This document shows positions 33,081 through 42,310 of a stretch of DNA of 64,000 bases, piece by piece. Source of the stretch: Verrucomicrobiaceae bacterium (lineage in GTDB: Bacteria; Verrucomicrobiota; Verrucomicrobiia; Verrucomicrobiales; Verrucomicrobiaceae); the NCBI GenBank assembly GCA_016795485.1, contig JAEUHM010000003.1:1-64000 (forward strand), given 5' to 3'. Made by a program: the position numbers and the translations under genes. The notes under the pieces are model-generated. The model had not been told where the DNA came from, made no database searches, and saw only the letters and a program-made list of their open reading frames with translations. The number at the start of each line of letters is the position of its first letter. Within the stretch, counting starts at the first letter, position 1.

Positions 33081-34325
33081 ATGAACAGGGCGAGTTCAGT
33101 GTGTGCCTCTCCAAGTGACCAACTTCCGCGTGCGTGGTTGGTCGTCGGTGTGCTCTGGGTCGTGGCGGCTTTGAACTACCTGGACCGCATCATGATCACC
33201 ACGATGCGGGATTCGCTCACGCAGGCGGTGCCCATGTCGGATGCGCAGTTTGGGCTGCTGACTTCGGTGTTTCTCTGGGTGTATGGTTTGCTCAGTCCGC
33301 TGGCAGGTTTCATGGCAGATCGCTTCAATCGCAGTCGCCTCATCGTCCTGAGTTTGCTCATCTGGTCGCTTCTGACATGGCTTACCGGCCATGCGCGCAG
33401 TTTTGAGGAACTTATCGCCGTGAGGGCGCTTATGGGTGTTAGCGAGGCGGCGTATCTGCCCGCTGCCTTAGCTTTGATTGCAGATTATCATCGCGGCAGC
33501 ACACGCTCATTAGCCACGGGCATTCACATGACGGGATTGAGTGTTGGCACTGGTCTCGCTGGCCTTGGCGGGTGGCTGTCAGAGAAACAAGGCTGGCGTT
33601 TTGCCTTCGATGTCTTTGGCTGGTTTGGCGTGGCATATGCCGTGGTGCTCTGGTTCGTGTTGCGAGATCCAGTTGAGAAGTGCGAGGCTAAAGTCGAAGT
33701 TCCATCTCCCCGACTTGGCGAGGCGCTTTCCAGTCTTTTCTCGAATCGCTCGTTTTGGCTATTGCTTGCGTTTTGGGGCCTGCTTGCGCTCGCAGGATGG
33801 GCGGTGGCGGGATGGATGCCGACGTATTTCAAAGAGCAGTTCTCGCTCGGGCAGGGCGCGGCAGGGATCTCGGCTACGAGTTACCTCGCGGTGGCGATGT
33901 TTGCCGGAAAAATCATCGGTGGTGCTTGGGCGGATCGTTGGAGTCGCACAAATGACCGCGCACGCATCTTAGTACCAGCCATCGGTCTTTTCATTGCCTC
34001 ACCAGCCACGTTCATGGTCGCCAACACCAGCGTTCTCGCGTTCGCCATCGCCGGATTATCGATCTACGGCCTCATGCGCTCATTTTCGGATGCGAATCTG
34101 ATGCCCATTCTCTGCCAAGTTACCGACAGCCGCTATCGTGCCACCGGGTACGGAGTATTGAATCTCCTATCCTGCACTGTCGGCGGCGTGACGGTCTACC
34201 TCGGCGGCGTTCTACGTGATTCGCAGATCAGTGTGAGCACGCTTTTCATTGCCGCCGCGGGAGGAATGCTCGTGTGCGGCGTATTGATGATCGGTGTGAG
34301 ATTGAGGGTGGTGATAAGAGGCTAA
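33081..34325 (+). CDS. Major facilitator superfamily transporter
   Basis: A 414-residue protein with about 12 hydrophobic segments. The loop 2-3 signature G-F-M-A-D-R-F-N-R-S-R is present near 75-85, N-Y-L-D-R near 34-38, and R-A-L-M-G-V-S-E-A near 114-122 as in the anion:cation symporter branch. It starts 4 bp after the NagA-like gene. The context suggests import of an amino sugar or a sugar acid. The substrate is not identifiable from sequence. Confidence 0.88.
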   Translation: MNRASSVCASPSDQLPRAWLVVGVLWVVAALNYLDRIMITTMRDSLTQAVPMSDAQFGLLTSVFLWVYGLLSPLAGFMADRFNRSRLIVLSLLIWSLLTWLTGHARSFEELIAVRALMGVSEAAYLPAALALIADYHRGSTRSLATGIHMTGLSVGTGLAGLGGWLSEKQGWRFAFDVFGWFGVAYAVVLWFVLRDPVEKCEAKVEVPSPRLGEALSSLFSNRSFWLLLAFWGLLALAGWAVAGWMPTYFKEQFSLGQGAAGISATSYLAVAMFAGKIIGGAWADRWSRTNDRARILVPAIGLFIASPATFMVANTSVLAFAIAGLSIYGLMRSFSDANLMPILCQVTDSRYRATGYGVLNLLSCTVGGVTVYLGGVLRDSQISVSTLFIAAAGGMLVCGVLMIGVRLRVVIRG

Positions 34326-34540
34326 GTCATAGTGGGCAATCCGTGAATGACGTCTTGCTAAGCAGTTGCCATCTGTAGTTGGAGAAAAGGTCCGACCAAG
34401 CTTAGCCAATCGACTCTCAAAGGTTCGTGATGCTGTTATTCGTGTCGGTCGGGTATGCTTGATTCTAAGTTCCTCGGGTGGTTGCACCTGCATTGTGATG
34501 AGTGCGTGCTAGGTCGCAGTGGAGCTGTCCGCGACTGATG

Positions 34541-36688
34541 TCATTGTTTGTCTTGTCTATCGTCGGGCAACGCTATGGCCTCTATCTTGCCAGTCTGCTC
34601 TCCCAAAGTGAAGTCATGATAAGTTTGCTTCGGCATGGAGGTGTAGAACATCGCCCGTCCATTGGTGACGAGGCCCGCGGAGTTGTAGGCGAAGTCGGGT
34701 TTCTTTGAGGTTCCGCTGACGATGAGGCGCACTTTTTCACCGGGTTTCCTGCCCAGTTCGGAGAGCGGGATGAGGAAGCTGTCCACACGAATCTTCTTTC
34801 CGTCGTTGGCGGGGAGGAAGCGGATGCAGCCGCGGCCTTTGGAGTCACGGGAAAGTAGCGTGTTTTTGCCCTCCCCAAGGGATGTCTGCATGTGGATACC
34901 TCGCATGTTGGGGAAGGGGTCGAGTGTGTATTTGCGATCTACCTGGGCCGTGTCCTGCTGATCGGCATCGGCATCAATGAGTAGCAAGGTCTGATCACAA
35001 GAGGGCTTGTCGCTGCCTGCCATGGTGCCCAAGGCATCGTCATCATCGGCCCAGACTACGACCTGCACATAGAGCCAGTCTGCATTGCTCCATGCGCTAA
35101 AGCGGGCCTCCTTGCTGTCGCGGAGGATCTTGGCGGCGGCTTGGGGGAAGCCGAAGGCCCCGTTCTGCCGTAGCTCAGGAGAATCGTGCGTGACAAGCGG
35201 CGGCAACGCCTGTGCGCGGGAGAGTTGGTCCTCGCTGTCGCGTTTCACTTGGAGCGCATCTTCATCGGGGTGCTGATAGGGGGCAGAAGTGGCAAGGCTG
35301 GCCGCAGCGGGTGTGAAATAGGCTGCCAGTCCGCCAGCAATCTTATGAGCCGAGCGGCTGATTTGAAGGGCATCTACAGGCAACGGCTCGTCCCAGGGAG
35401 AGAAAGATCTGACGCCCTTTCTCGCAGCTTCCGAGGCTTCTTTTGATTTGTAGCTTGTGCGATTGCTGACTCCCGCTCTGTCCAAAGCGAGCTTATTGAA
35501 GACGGCCCCCATCGTCGTCAGGGAACCCTTCGGGAAGTAGTAGGTGACCGAGTTCACGGTTTCGGGAGGTGGGTTGGACATCCCACCTTCAGGCATGCGC
35601 ACCAGCTCGATGCGGGAGATGCCTGGAGTAGGCGACTTGTATTCGCGGCTGAACACGGGCCGACCTCCATCAGTAGGTGTGGTGCTTTTCAGGGGTGCGC
35701 CCAGCACCTTCTCGCACTCCTCGTAGGTCTTACCAAGGAATGCAGTGGGTGAGTGAGGGGCAGCCGGAGGGACGGAGGTGAACGGAGTGAGGGGCACTGG
35801 CGGTTTGGCCTGTCTTGGCTTCTCGACTGTTAGGAAGAGAGAGTCTTCGTCAGGGTGCTGATACTGTGGTGGTCGTGTTTTGGTGTTTTCCGCAGTGGCC
35901 CAGATGGCGCGAATCCCTCCCTTGATGCCCTTAAACAGGTCAGAACCCGAGAGCTGTAGCTTGGTGTTTAGAACAGCGTCTTCCAAACCGTCCGTCGAAA
36001 GCCCTGCTGTGGTGAGGGCCTGACCGAGTGTTTCGATTTTACCCTTTGGGAAGTAGATCCACACGGTGTTTACCGTCTCCGGTACCGGCCCGGACATGCT
36101 GCCATCAGGCACACGCTCGAGCTTGATGCGCGAGAGCGCGGGGTTGGCGGACTTGTAGTAGCGGGCGTAGGAGCGCCATTCACCGTTGGGTTCCTCGGTT
36201 TTCTGAGGCTTGCCCAGAACCAACTCACATTGCTCGAAGGTCTTTCCAAACCAGGTCGTTGGATTGCGCACTGGGAGTGGCAGTCCTGATAGTTGGCTGA
36301 GCTTGGCGGCCCCTTCAGCGTCAAAGTAATCTAGAGTCGATCGACGCACTGTGCCATCACGCTGGATCATTTCCACGGTGTTGCCGTTAGCCTTATCGTA
36401 GCGGGCTTCGATCTCAGTGCCGAAGCTGGTCTTCCATATTTGATAGTCGTTCTGCGATGTTCCCCCACCAAGCTTCTTTGCCAACTCCACACTCTCCGGC
36501 TTCAACTTCTCAAAGGGTACTGCAAAGCTTGTGCCGTCTTTCTCGATGATCACAGTCTCACCATCGAGCTTGATGAACTTCGCCTGGATCACGCGGCCAT
36601 CGCTGGATGTCCACGTTTGTGGAGCGGGCGACTGCGCTAGTGCGAGCACGACATTAGCGATCAAGATAGCGAGGAGGATGCGTTTCAT
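34541..36688 (-). CDS. Secreted SHD1-domain protein with two internal repeats and CBM9-like C terminus
   Basis: 715 residues from the ATG at 36688; 22 upstream codons are non-signal-like. A signal peptide (1-18) precedes an SHD1 domain (~24-72: W-T-S-S-D-G-R-V-I-Q-A-K-F, then V-I-I-E-K-D-G, F-A-V-P-F-E-K-L). Two related ~150-residue units follow, each with F-G/L-G-K-T-x-E-x-C-E-x-V-L-G-x-P, P-E-T-V-N-x-V and Y-F-P-K-G and ending near Y-Q-H-P-D-E-D. The last ~190 residues resemble a family 9 carbohydrate-binding/DOMON beta-sandwich. It is the third gene of a three-gene set sharing the N-terminal module. Function is unknown, likely periplasmic or extracellular. Confidence 0.82.
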   Translation of the reverse strand: MKRILLAILIANVVLALAQSPAPQTWTSSDGRVIQAKFIKLDGETVIIEKDGTSFAVPFEKLKPESVELAKKLGGGTSQNDYQIWKTSFGTEIEARYDKANGNTVEMIQRDGTVRRSTLDYFDAEGAAKLSQLSGLPLPVRNPTTWFGKTFEQCELVLGKPQKTEEPNGEWRSYARYYKSANPALSRIKLERVPDGSMSGPVPETVNTVWIYFPKGKIETLGQALTTAGLSTDGLEDAVLNTKLQLSGSDLFKGIKGGIRAIWATAENTKTRPPQYQHPDEDSLFLTVEKPRQAKPPVPLTPFTSVPPAAPHSPTAFLGKTYEECEKVLGAPLKSTTPTDGGRPVFSREYKSPTPGISRIELVRMPEGGMSNPPPETVNSVTYYFPKGSLTTMGAVFNKLALDRAGVSNRTSYKSKEASEAARKGVRSFSPWDEPLPVDALQISRSAHKIAGGLAAYFTPAAASLATSAPYQHPDEDALQVKRDSEDQLSRAQALPPLVTHDSPELRQNGAFGFPQAAAKILRDSKEARFSAWSNADWLYVQVVVWADDDDALGTMAGSDKPSCDQTLLLIDADADQQDTAQVDRKYTLDPFPNMRGIHMQTSLGEGKNTLLSRDSKGRGCIRFLPANDGKKIRVDSFLIPLSELGRKPGEKVRLIVSGTSKKPDFAYNSAGLVTNGRAMFYTSMPKQTYHDFTLGEQTGKIEAIALPDDRQDKQ

Positions 36689-36778
36689 GATATTTGATGG
36701 GTGAAGAGTCTGAGGTGTTGTGAAAGGGGATTTGTTTGGGATTGGCGGGCACAAGCATGGTCTGGCATAAATGTGTAA

Positions 36779-38614
36779 TCAGGGTTTTCCAATCTGAGTT
36801 TCCCACATCAGCCGCCCATGAACCGATGACAGCTTGAATGCCAGGAAGCCTGCGGGCTCGATTTTCCTGATGCAAATCGTGTTGCACTCCTTGTCGGTCA
36901 GGACTCTCCACGCTGATCCGCCGCCGCCCACAGTCCCTGACTCAGCGGACATGTCTTTGTCGTGAATCTTGCTATGGCGTGCATGCTGCCAAAGAGGCTT
37001 CCCATCAGAGCCCGAGAACTTGGACACAGTCCAGATGCCTGATTTCTTTTCGGTAGATCCGGGTTCTGCACGCTCTGCAACGAATATGGCATCGCCCTTG
37101 GCGTCGAGAATCAAACTCTCTTTCATGCCCCACCACACAGGCACCGTCCGCTTTGCCAACTGCCGGACCCACAGCACTTCCCCATCGGCTGAGAGCTTGG
37201 CAAGCATGGGCTGATGTTCGTTGGCGACTGTTCGGCCCCAACCAACGCACAGACTTTCCTTGTCATTGACTAGAGCGGCCAGATCGGGCGACCCATTCCC
37301 GGCACTTGAATGGACCTCTTTGGCGAGCAGTTCGTCCTTTTGCCATGCCTGCCGACCCTTGTTGCGGTCGAACGCCCGGATCAAGAGACTTCCCCCAGGG
37401 TTCTTGCCCACGAAGTAAGCGAGTGTGGTCCTCGTTACGACGACGTGAGAGCCCATCTGCTCTAGTTCAGGAATCTTCGCCTCCCACGCAGTATCGCCCT
37501 CAGGCTTGAGTGAGAGTGTGCGGAACTCACCACCCATGTTTGGATTTGGCACGGTCACGATACCGTTTTGATCGACATGCAAACTTGGCGTGCCCAAGTC
37601 GTCGCCACCTTGGGTCGCCTCCCACAGCACTTTGTCGGCCACGGAGTCGTAGCGGACCACTTTTTGTGTCACAAAGTCGTTCTTGTAGAACACCAGATGC
37701 CCCTCTTCGGTGCTTGCGATCCCGTGAGCCTCCACCGAGCCAGATTCACCCGTCAGTGGCTTGCTTTCCCTCAATACACGCCCATCCACCGCCGAGCAGG
37801 TGACAAAGACTGTGCTCCTGGTCCACGCGTCACCACTCTGCCGCACCGGGCCGCAGGTGACTCCCACCACGAGGTTGCCGTCACGATCCAGGACAAGTGG
37901 TGAAGGTCTTGCGAGTTCGTCTGTGCCCTTGGCTGCCCCATCATAACGCTGTTTCCAGCGCATGGTCCCTTTGTCGTTAGCCACACAGAGGATGTCAATA
38001 TCGGTGCCGACGGGCGTCTCTTTAGTCCCGGACGCCAGGTAAATGGAGTTGTCTCTTCCGAGGAGGATTTTGGGCGCAAAACTCAGCCCGAGTTCTGATG
38101 GCGCGATACTCCAGACGATCTGACCATTGGCTGATGAGATCTTCAGCAAACCTGCGCCCGTTTCATCCCATGTGGAGATGATGACACCGCCATCGTAATC
38201 AAGAAGAGTGTTGCCAGCCCGCAGGCCTTTGGCACCCCAAGCAACCGGAGCAGCTTTCTTACTGTCATCTGAAGAAGGTGAAACCTCATCAGGAGCCGGA
38301 GCTGGAGCTTCAGCCGTCCCTTCACCTTTGGTTTCGACCTGATCCTGACCTCCGAGTTTCTTCGCCTGCTCCACACTCGCGGGTGCCAGTTTGGCAAATG
38401 GCACCACATGCTGCTGCCCTTCTTTCTCGATGACGACGGACTCGCCATCGAGCCTGACAAACTTCGCCTGGATCACGCGGCCATCGTTGGCGGTCCAGGA
38501 GGGGAGGTCTGGAGATTGTGCGTGCCCCGGATGCATCGCCCGAAGCGCGATGATGCCGAAAAGAGCAACTGCACGAGGGCTTGGTAAGGGACGGTGAAGG
38601 ACTGCGAGTGTCAT
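36779..38614 (-). CDS. Secreted SHD1-domain protein with PQQ-like propeller
   Basis: A 611-residue protein with an N-terminal signal (~12-32, ending G-H-A-Q), an SHD1 module (~38-88: W-T-A-N-D-G-R-V-I-Q-A-K-F-V-R-L-D-G-E and V-V-P-F-A-K-L-A-P) and a charged linker. A propeller follows with blades such as I-S-S-A-N-G-Q-I-V-W, C-V-A-N-D-K-G-T-M-R-W-K-Q-R and F-S-G-S-D-G-K-P-L-W, typical of PQQ-like/WD40-like repeats. It starts 9 bp after the stop of the SHD1 gene above it (38624-40312), so the two are co-transcribed. Function is unknown. Confidence 0.82.
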   Translation of the reverse strand: MTLAVLHRPLPSPRAVALFGIIALRAMHPGHAQSPDLPSWTANDGRVIQAKFVRLDGESVVIEKEGQQHVVPFAKLAPASVEQAKKLGGQDQVETKGEGTAEAPAPAPDEVSPSSDDSKKAAPVAWGAKGLRAGNTLLDYDGGVIISTWDETGAGLLKISSANGQIVWSIAPSELGLSFAPKILLGRDNSIYLASGTKETPVGTDIDILCVANDKGTMRWKQRYDGAAKGTDELARPSPLVLDRDGNLVVGVTCGPVRQSGDAWTRSTVFVTCSAVDGRVLRESKPLTGESGSVEAHGIASTEEGHLVFYKNDFVTQKVVRYDSVADKVLWEATQGGDDLGTPSLHVDQNGIVTVPNPNMGGEFRTLSLKPEGDTAWEAKIPELEQMGSHVVVTRTTLAYFVGKNPGGSLLIRAFDRNKGRQAWQKDELLAKEVHSSAGNGSPDLAALVNDKESLCVGWGRTVANEHQPMLAKLSADGEVLWVRQLAKRTVPVWWGMKESLILDAKGDAIFVAERAEPGSTEKKSGIWTVSKFSGSDGKPLWQHARHSKIHDKDMSAESGTVGGGGSAWRVLTDKECNTICIRKIEPAGFLAFKLSSVHGRLMWETQIGKP

Positions 38615-38623
38615 GGCATAGGC

Positions 38624-40312
38624 TTACTTCTGGCTCTGTGGTGAAATGGAAACTCCCAAGACGACCTGATCCATATATGAACCCAGGCGGATCACACAGA
38701 CCCCGTTGTGGAAATGCATTTGGATGTTCCTGTCGCGTGGCGAATACGGACTCGGTGGCACCGTGGGCTCGGATGACAACCTTCCTCTCGGAGGCGGCGT
38801 CAATTCAAGATGGACTGAGGCCGGCTGACCGTTGCTCTCATCTATGAGTTCGAGCTTCAGCGTGTCGGCTTCCACATCAGCCAGCAGCACTCGGCCATCG
38901 GGTAGAATCTCAGTAGCGTAATAGTAGCCGCGCTTGCGTGACGGAACAGTCCACAGCTTGCGTCCATTGGCGCAGTCAAACCGGCTGATGTCTTGCGTGG
39001 TTCCCATCACGCCCTGACCGCGTTCCACCACGTCCTTGGCAATGACGACATGGCCGTTTGCATGGAGTGCAGCAAAACTTCCATCTTGCTCCAGGGTAAA
39101 GGCTCCCGTGTCGCCATCGCAGATGCGGATGACCCGGCGTTTGTCTGGCAGATCAGGCCAGGACTTTAGCCATTTCCCAGACACACCAGTGAGCCCCCAT
39201 TTCTTCGCGTTGGCATCTGACTTCCATTTCCAACTCTTTGCCGCTATGTCATAGGCCCCCAAAGCCCGTGTTCCACCTTCAACCTCAAGGTCGATCAAGG
39301 CGACGTTTCCGATGCTTTGCCAGTTGGGGGACTTCACCTTTGCCTTCCAGTCTGAAGGAGGTGGAGTCAGGTCTGTCTTGATGCCTCCAAAGGGCGCAAA
39401 GTGGGTGGTTTTGTTCGGATCTCCAATTACTCCGGAATTATGCAACACACCGCCCTCAACCCCTGCATAATCGAGGAATTGCTCTGCGGGAATCTTGCAG
39501 TGACGTGTGACACTCGAGAGGTCATCGGCTAGCTCTGCCACATAACCCACTCCCATCAGGGCCATCTTGCTGCCGCATTGAATCAACTCACCGGGGTATT
39601 GCAGCCCAGGAGGCCTATCTCCGTCTTCGTTCTTCTCAGGATCGCTCCATGACCGCCCGATTATTGCCTTCTGGTTGCCAGAAATCGGATCGATCAAACG
39701 AACATAAAATCGCCCCTTGTTGGGTGGGTTGGCTGACGAGTTCACTTTGCCAGAAGTGCTGCTCAGGAGGAAGCCGCTCGGCGTTTCTTTGACGGAACCC
39801 AGGTAGTTGTCGGCTTCGGCGATCTCCTCCGGAGTGAAGGGGACCATGCTCTGCCAGAGAACTTTACCTGACGTGCCATCCACTAACGCGACGGCAATAC
39901 CAGATGCTCCCGCGATGCCCGAACAAAACAACCGTCCACCACTGACTTCGTGCATACGATAGGAAACATGCTCCTCAGGCTTTGCGGGATCGCGCAGTGG
40001 AACCACGTTCAGGCTCCACAGCATGGCGAACTTTGCTGGCTCACTGTTCTGGGACAAAGGAGGTGCCGCCAGCTTCTTCGCCTGCTCCACGCTGGCCGGG
40101 GCAAGTCGTGAAAACGGCACTGCGAAAGTTTTGCCGTCCTTTTCAATAACGACCGACTCACCCTCAAGTCGGACAAACTTCGCCTCGATCACCCGGCCAT
40201 CACTAGCAGTCCAAGAGTGCAGGGTTGAAGTTTGGCTCAGAGCGAAGCTGGCCTCAAGGAGCAGGCAGAGGGTGAGAACGCGAAAATTTAAGAGTTTGAG
40301 AAAAATATTCAC
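38624..40312 (-). CDS. Secreted SHD1-domain protein with propeller-like body, first of three
   Basis: 562 residues from a GTG at 40312. A signal peptide (1-26) is followed by SHD1 (~30-82: W-T-A-S-D-G-R-V-I-E-A-K-F-V-R-L-E-G-E-S, K-T-F-A-V-P-F-S-R-L-A-P-A-S-V-E-Q-A-K-K-L). The body is beta-rich, with propeller-like phrases (V-D-G-T-S-G-K-V-L-W, F-D-C-A-N-G-R-K-L-W), more degenerate than in its neighbour. It is the promoter-proximal gene of the SHD1 set. The promoter should lie in the ~200-bp gap before the divergent sulfatase. SHD1 in eukaryotic Sla1 binds an NPFxD peptide; in PVC bacteria its partner is unknown. Confidence 0.8.
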   Translation of the reverse strand: MNIFLKLLNFRVLTLCLLLEASFALSQTSTLHSWTASDGRVIEAKFVRLEGESVVIEKDGKTFAVPFSRLAPASVEQAKKLAAPPLSQNSEPAKFAMLWSLNVVPLRDPAKPEEHVSYRMHEVSGGRLFCSGIAGASGIAVALVDGTSGKVLWQSMVPFTPEEIAEADNYLGSVKETPSGFLLSSTSGKVNSSANPPNKGRFYVRLIDPISGNQKAIIGRSWSDPEKNEDGDRPPGLQYPGELIQCGSKMALMGVGYVAELADDLSSVTRHCKIPAEQFLDYAGVEGGVLHNSGVIGDPNKTTHFAPFGGIKTDLTPPPSDWKAKVKSPNWQSIGNVALIDLEVEGGTRALGAYDIAAKSWKWKSDANAKKWGLTGVSGKWLKSWPDLPDKRRVIRICDGDTGAFTLEQDGSFAALHANGHVVIAKDVVERGQGVMGTTQDISRFDCANGRKLWTVPSRKRGYYYATEILPDGRVLLADVEADTLKLELIDESNGQPASVHLELTPPPRGRLSSEPTVPPSPYSPRDRNIQMHFHNGVCVIRLGSYMDQVVLGVSISPQSQK

Positions 40313-40509
40313 GATCTTGTGCGCGAGTTAAGCCCATGCAAGGACGGCAGTTGTGGACCAAGTTGGGAGAATGTTGCTTTTCATGGCATATATCAGCGGC
40401 GGCCTATCATTGAAAAGCGTTTCATGGTGTCAACCTTTCTGATGTCGCATGACGATGTCAGGGAGTGATTGCATCTGTTAGATGAATAGATCTGAGCCGT
40501 TTCATTCAC

Positions 40510-42033
40510 GTGGTCCTACGTGCTCTATTTTCCCTTTTGGTTACTTCGGTGCGACTGGTGGCCGAGGATTCTCGCCCCAACATTGTCATCATCCTTGCGG
40601 ATGACATGGGTTTCTCCGACCTTGGCTGTTATGGCGGCGAGATCCAGACGCCGAATCTTGACAAACTTGCTGCCGAGGGCATGCGCTTCTCGCAGTTTTA
40701 CAATTGCGCACTCTGTGGGCCATCTAGGGCCGCTTTGATGACCGGACAGTATCCGCATCGTGTAGGTATGTTGCAGTGGACAGGGCTCTTGAAGGGCAAT
40801 TGCGTGACGATGTTCGAGGTGCTGAACCGTGCGGGCTATGAAACTTGTGCTGTGGGTCGGTTGGACATGCTCACGGCGGAGGATTGGCATGATCCAGTGA
40901 ACCTTTCACACCATGTGGATCGCTACTTTGGCACCACGGGGCATCAAGGTCCGGGCAATTACTTCGCTGATGTGCGCACGACGGCTTTCTATCGCGATGG
41001 AAAGCCCTTCTCGATCCCCGAAGGCGGCTACAAGACGGATCTGATCACTGACTTCACTCTCGAGTTCCTCCAGCATCGTGATAAAACGAAGCCCTTCCTG
41101 CTCTACATGTCCCACTACGCGCCGCATTGGCCGCTGCATGCCAAGGAGGCCGACATCGCAAAGTATCGGAAGCTTTATCGCGAGTTGGGCTGGGATACCG
41201 CGCGAGAACAGCGTCTGAAGCGGCTCATTGAAAAAGGCATCGTGCCCGCGAGCACTCAACTCGCCGCACGCGATGCTAAAGCCAAACCGTGGAGCGAGGC
41301 AGAGCATCTCGACTGGGAAGCTGAGCGCATGGCTGTGTATGCCGCGCAAATCGACAGCCTCGATCAAAGCGTTGGCCGCGTGATGCAGGCGGTGCGCGAC
41401 ACCAACACGCTCGTTTTCTTCCTGAGCGACAATGGCGCGTCCGACAAGTCCGTTGGGCAGCTCGACAAACCCAATCTCACTTGGCGTAGTGACGGCAAAC
41501 GCACCCGAGTGGGCAACAAACCCGACATCATGCCCGGCCCAGGAGATACCTTCGTCACCGCAGGTCCAGCATGGTCCACGTTGTCGAACACGCCCTTCCG
41601 ATCTCACAAGCAGACCAACTACGAAGGCGGCATTTCTTCACCGTTGATCGCTTGGTGGCCTGGAGTCGTCAAAGCGGGTCAAATCAGCACCGAGCTCAGC
41701 CACATCACAGACATCACTGCGACCGTTCTCGATGTGTCTGGCCAAAACGTGCCGCAGAACTTCGACAACCGCACTGTCGCAACCATGGACGGCCAATCTC
41801 TACGACCAGTGTTGGAAGGGAAGCTGCGAAAAGGCCACGAAAGCCTCTGTTGGGCAACGTCAGGCCATCAAGCTGTGCGAATGGCAAATTGGAAGCTCGT
41901 GGCCGAGCCGAAGGGGAAATGGCAGCTTTACGATTTGAGCGAGGATAGGGCTGAAACGAATGATCTAGCTTCAGAACAGCCGGAGCGTGTTGCCTCAATG
42001 ATCAAAGTGTTTGAGGCGTGGAAAGCACAGTGA
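40510..42033 (+). CDS. Secreted arylsulfatase-type sulfatase with formylglycine site
   Basis: 507 residues from a GTG at 40510 with a short signal (3-18). N-I-V-I-I-L-A-D31-D32-M-G supplies metal aspartates. The maturation motif C69-G-P-S-R73-A-A-L-M-T-G is the C-x-P-S-R type converted to formylglycine. G-H-Q-G and the later metal site D-N-G-A-S are present. It hydrolyses sulfate esters, probably on polysaccharides or glycans. It is divergent from the SHD1 operon, so the two may share a regulatory region. PVC genomes are rich in such sulfatases. Confidence 0.93.
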   Translation: MVLRALFSLLVTSVRLVAEDSRPNIVIILADDMGFSDLGCYGGEIQTPNLDKLAAEGMRFSQFYNCALCGPSRAALMTGQYPHRVGMLQWTGLLKGNCVTMFEVLNRAGYETCAVGRLDMLTAEDWHDPVNLSHHVDRYFGTTGHQGPGNYFADVRTTAFYRDGKPFSIPEGGYKTDLITDFTLEFLQHRDKTKPFLLYMSHYAPHWPLHAKEADIAKYRKLYRELGWDTAREQRLKRLIEKGIVPASTQLAARDAKAKPWSEAEHLDWEAERMAVYAAQIDSLDQSVGRVMQAVRDTNTLVFFLSDNGASDKSVGQLDKPNLTWRSDGKRTRVGNKPDIMPGPGDTFVTAGPAWSTLSNTPFRSHKQTNYEGGISSPLIAWWPGVVKAGQISTELSHITDITATVLDVSGQNVPQNFDNRTVATMDGQSLRPVLEGKLRKGHESLCWATSGHQAVRMANWKLVAEPKGKWQLYDLSEDRAETNDLASEQPERVASMIKVFEAWKAQ

Positions 42034-42268
42034 CGGCTATCTTGGCGATTGCTGAAAAGCGAATCCACCGAAGAAGGTGATAAGCTCAGTGACTGGCACC
42101 GAGAACTCGCCGCGCATGGCGGCCAAGCAGAAGCAATCTCCAATCTTGCCCTGCCTCATCAGGCTTCATCTCCTTTGACGGATGCACTAGCGATCACGTG
42201 ATCGCGCTTCCGCGAGGCTGACAGCTTGATCGTGATTACGGTCCCACTCCGCGAAACTCCTAAAGTTT

Positions 42269-42290
42269 GCCCTCTCCCGCAGGAGAGGGC
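42269..42290. terminator. Strong hairpin between sulfatase and ligase genes
   Basis: A perfect 9-bp GC-rich stem gccctctcc/ggagagggc with a 4-nt loop lies 20 bp beyond the end of the minus-strand ligase gene and about 240 bp beyond the sulfatase stop. It may terminate both converging genes. No T-tract is visible. Related cctctcc-type hairpins are common as dispersed repeats. Confidence 0.45.
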
Positions 42291-42310
42291 AGGGGAGTTG
42301 TTCTTGGCTG

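Noticed and set aside
42034-42201. Open 56-codon stretch in the same frame directly after the sulfatase stop codon
   Set aside because: Considered as a stop-readthrough extension or gene remnant. The peptide is somewhat protein-like but matches no sulfatase tail I know, and there is no sign of a recoding signal.
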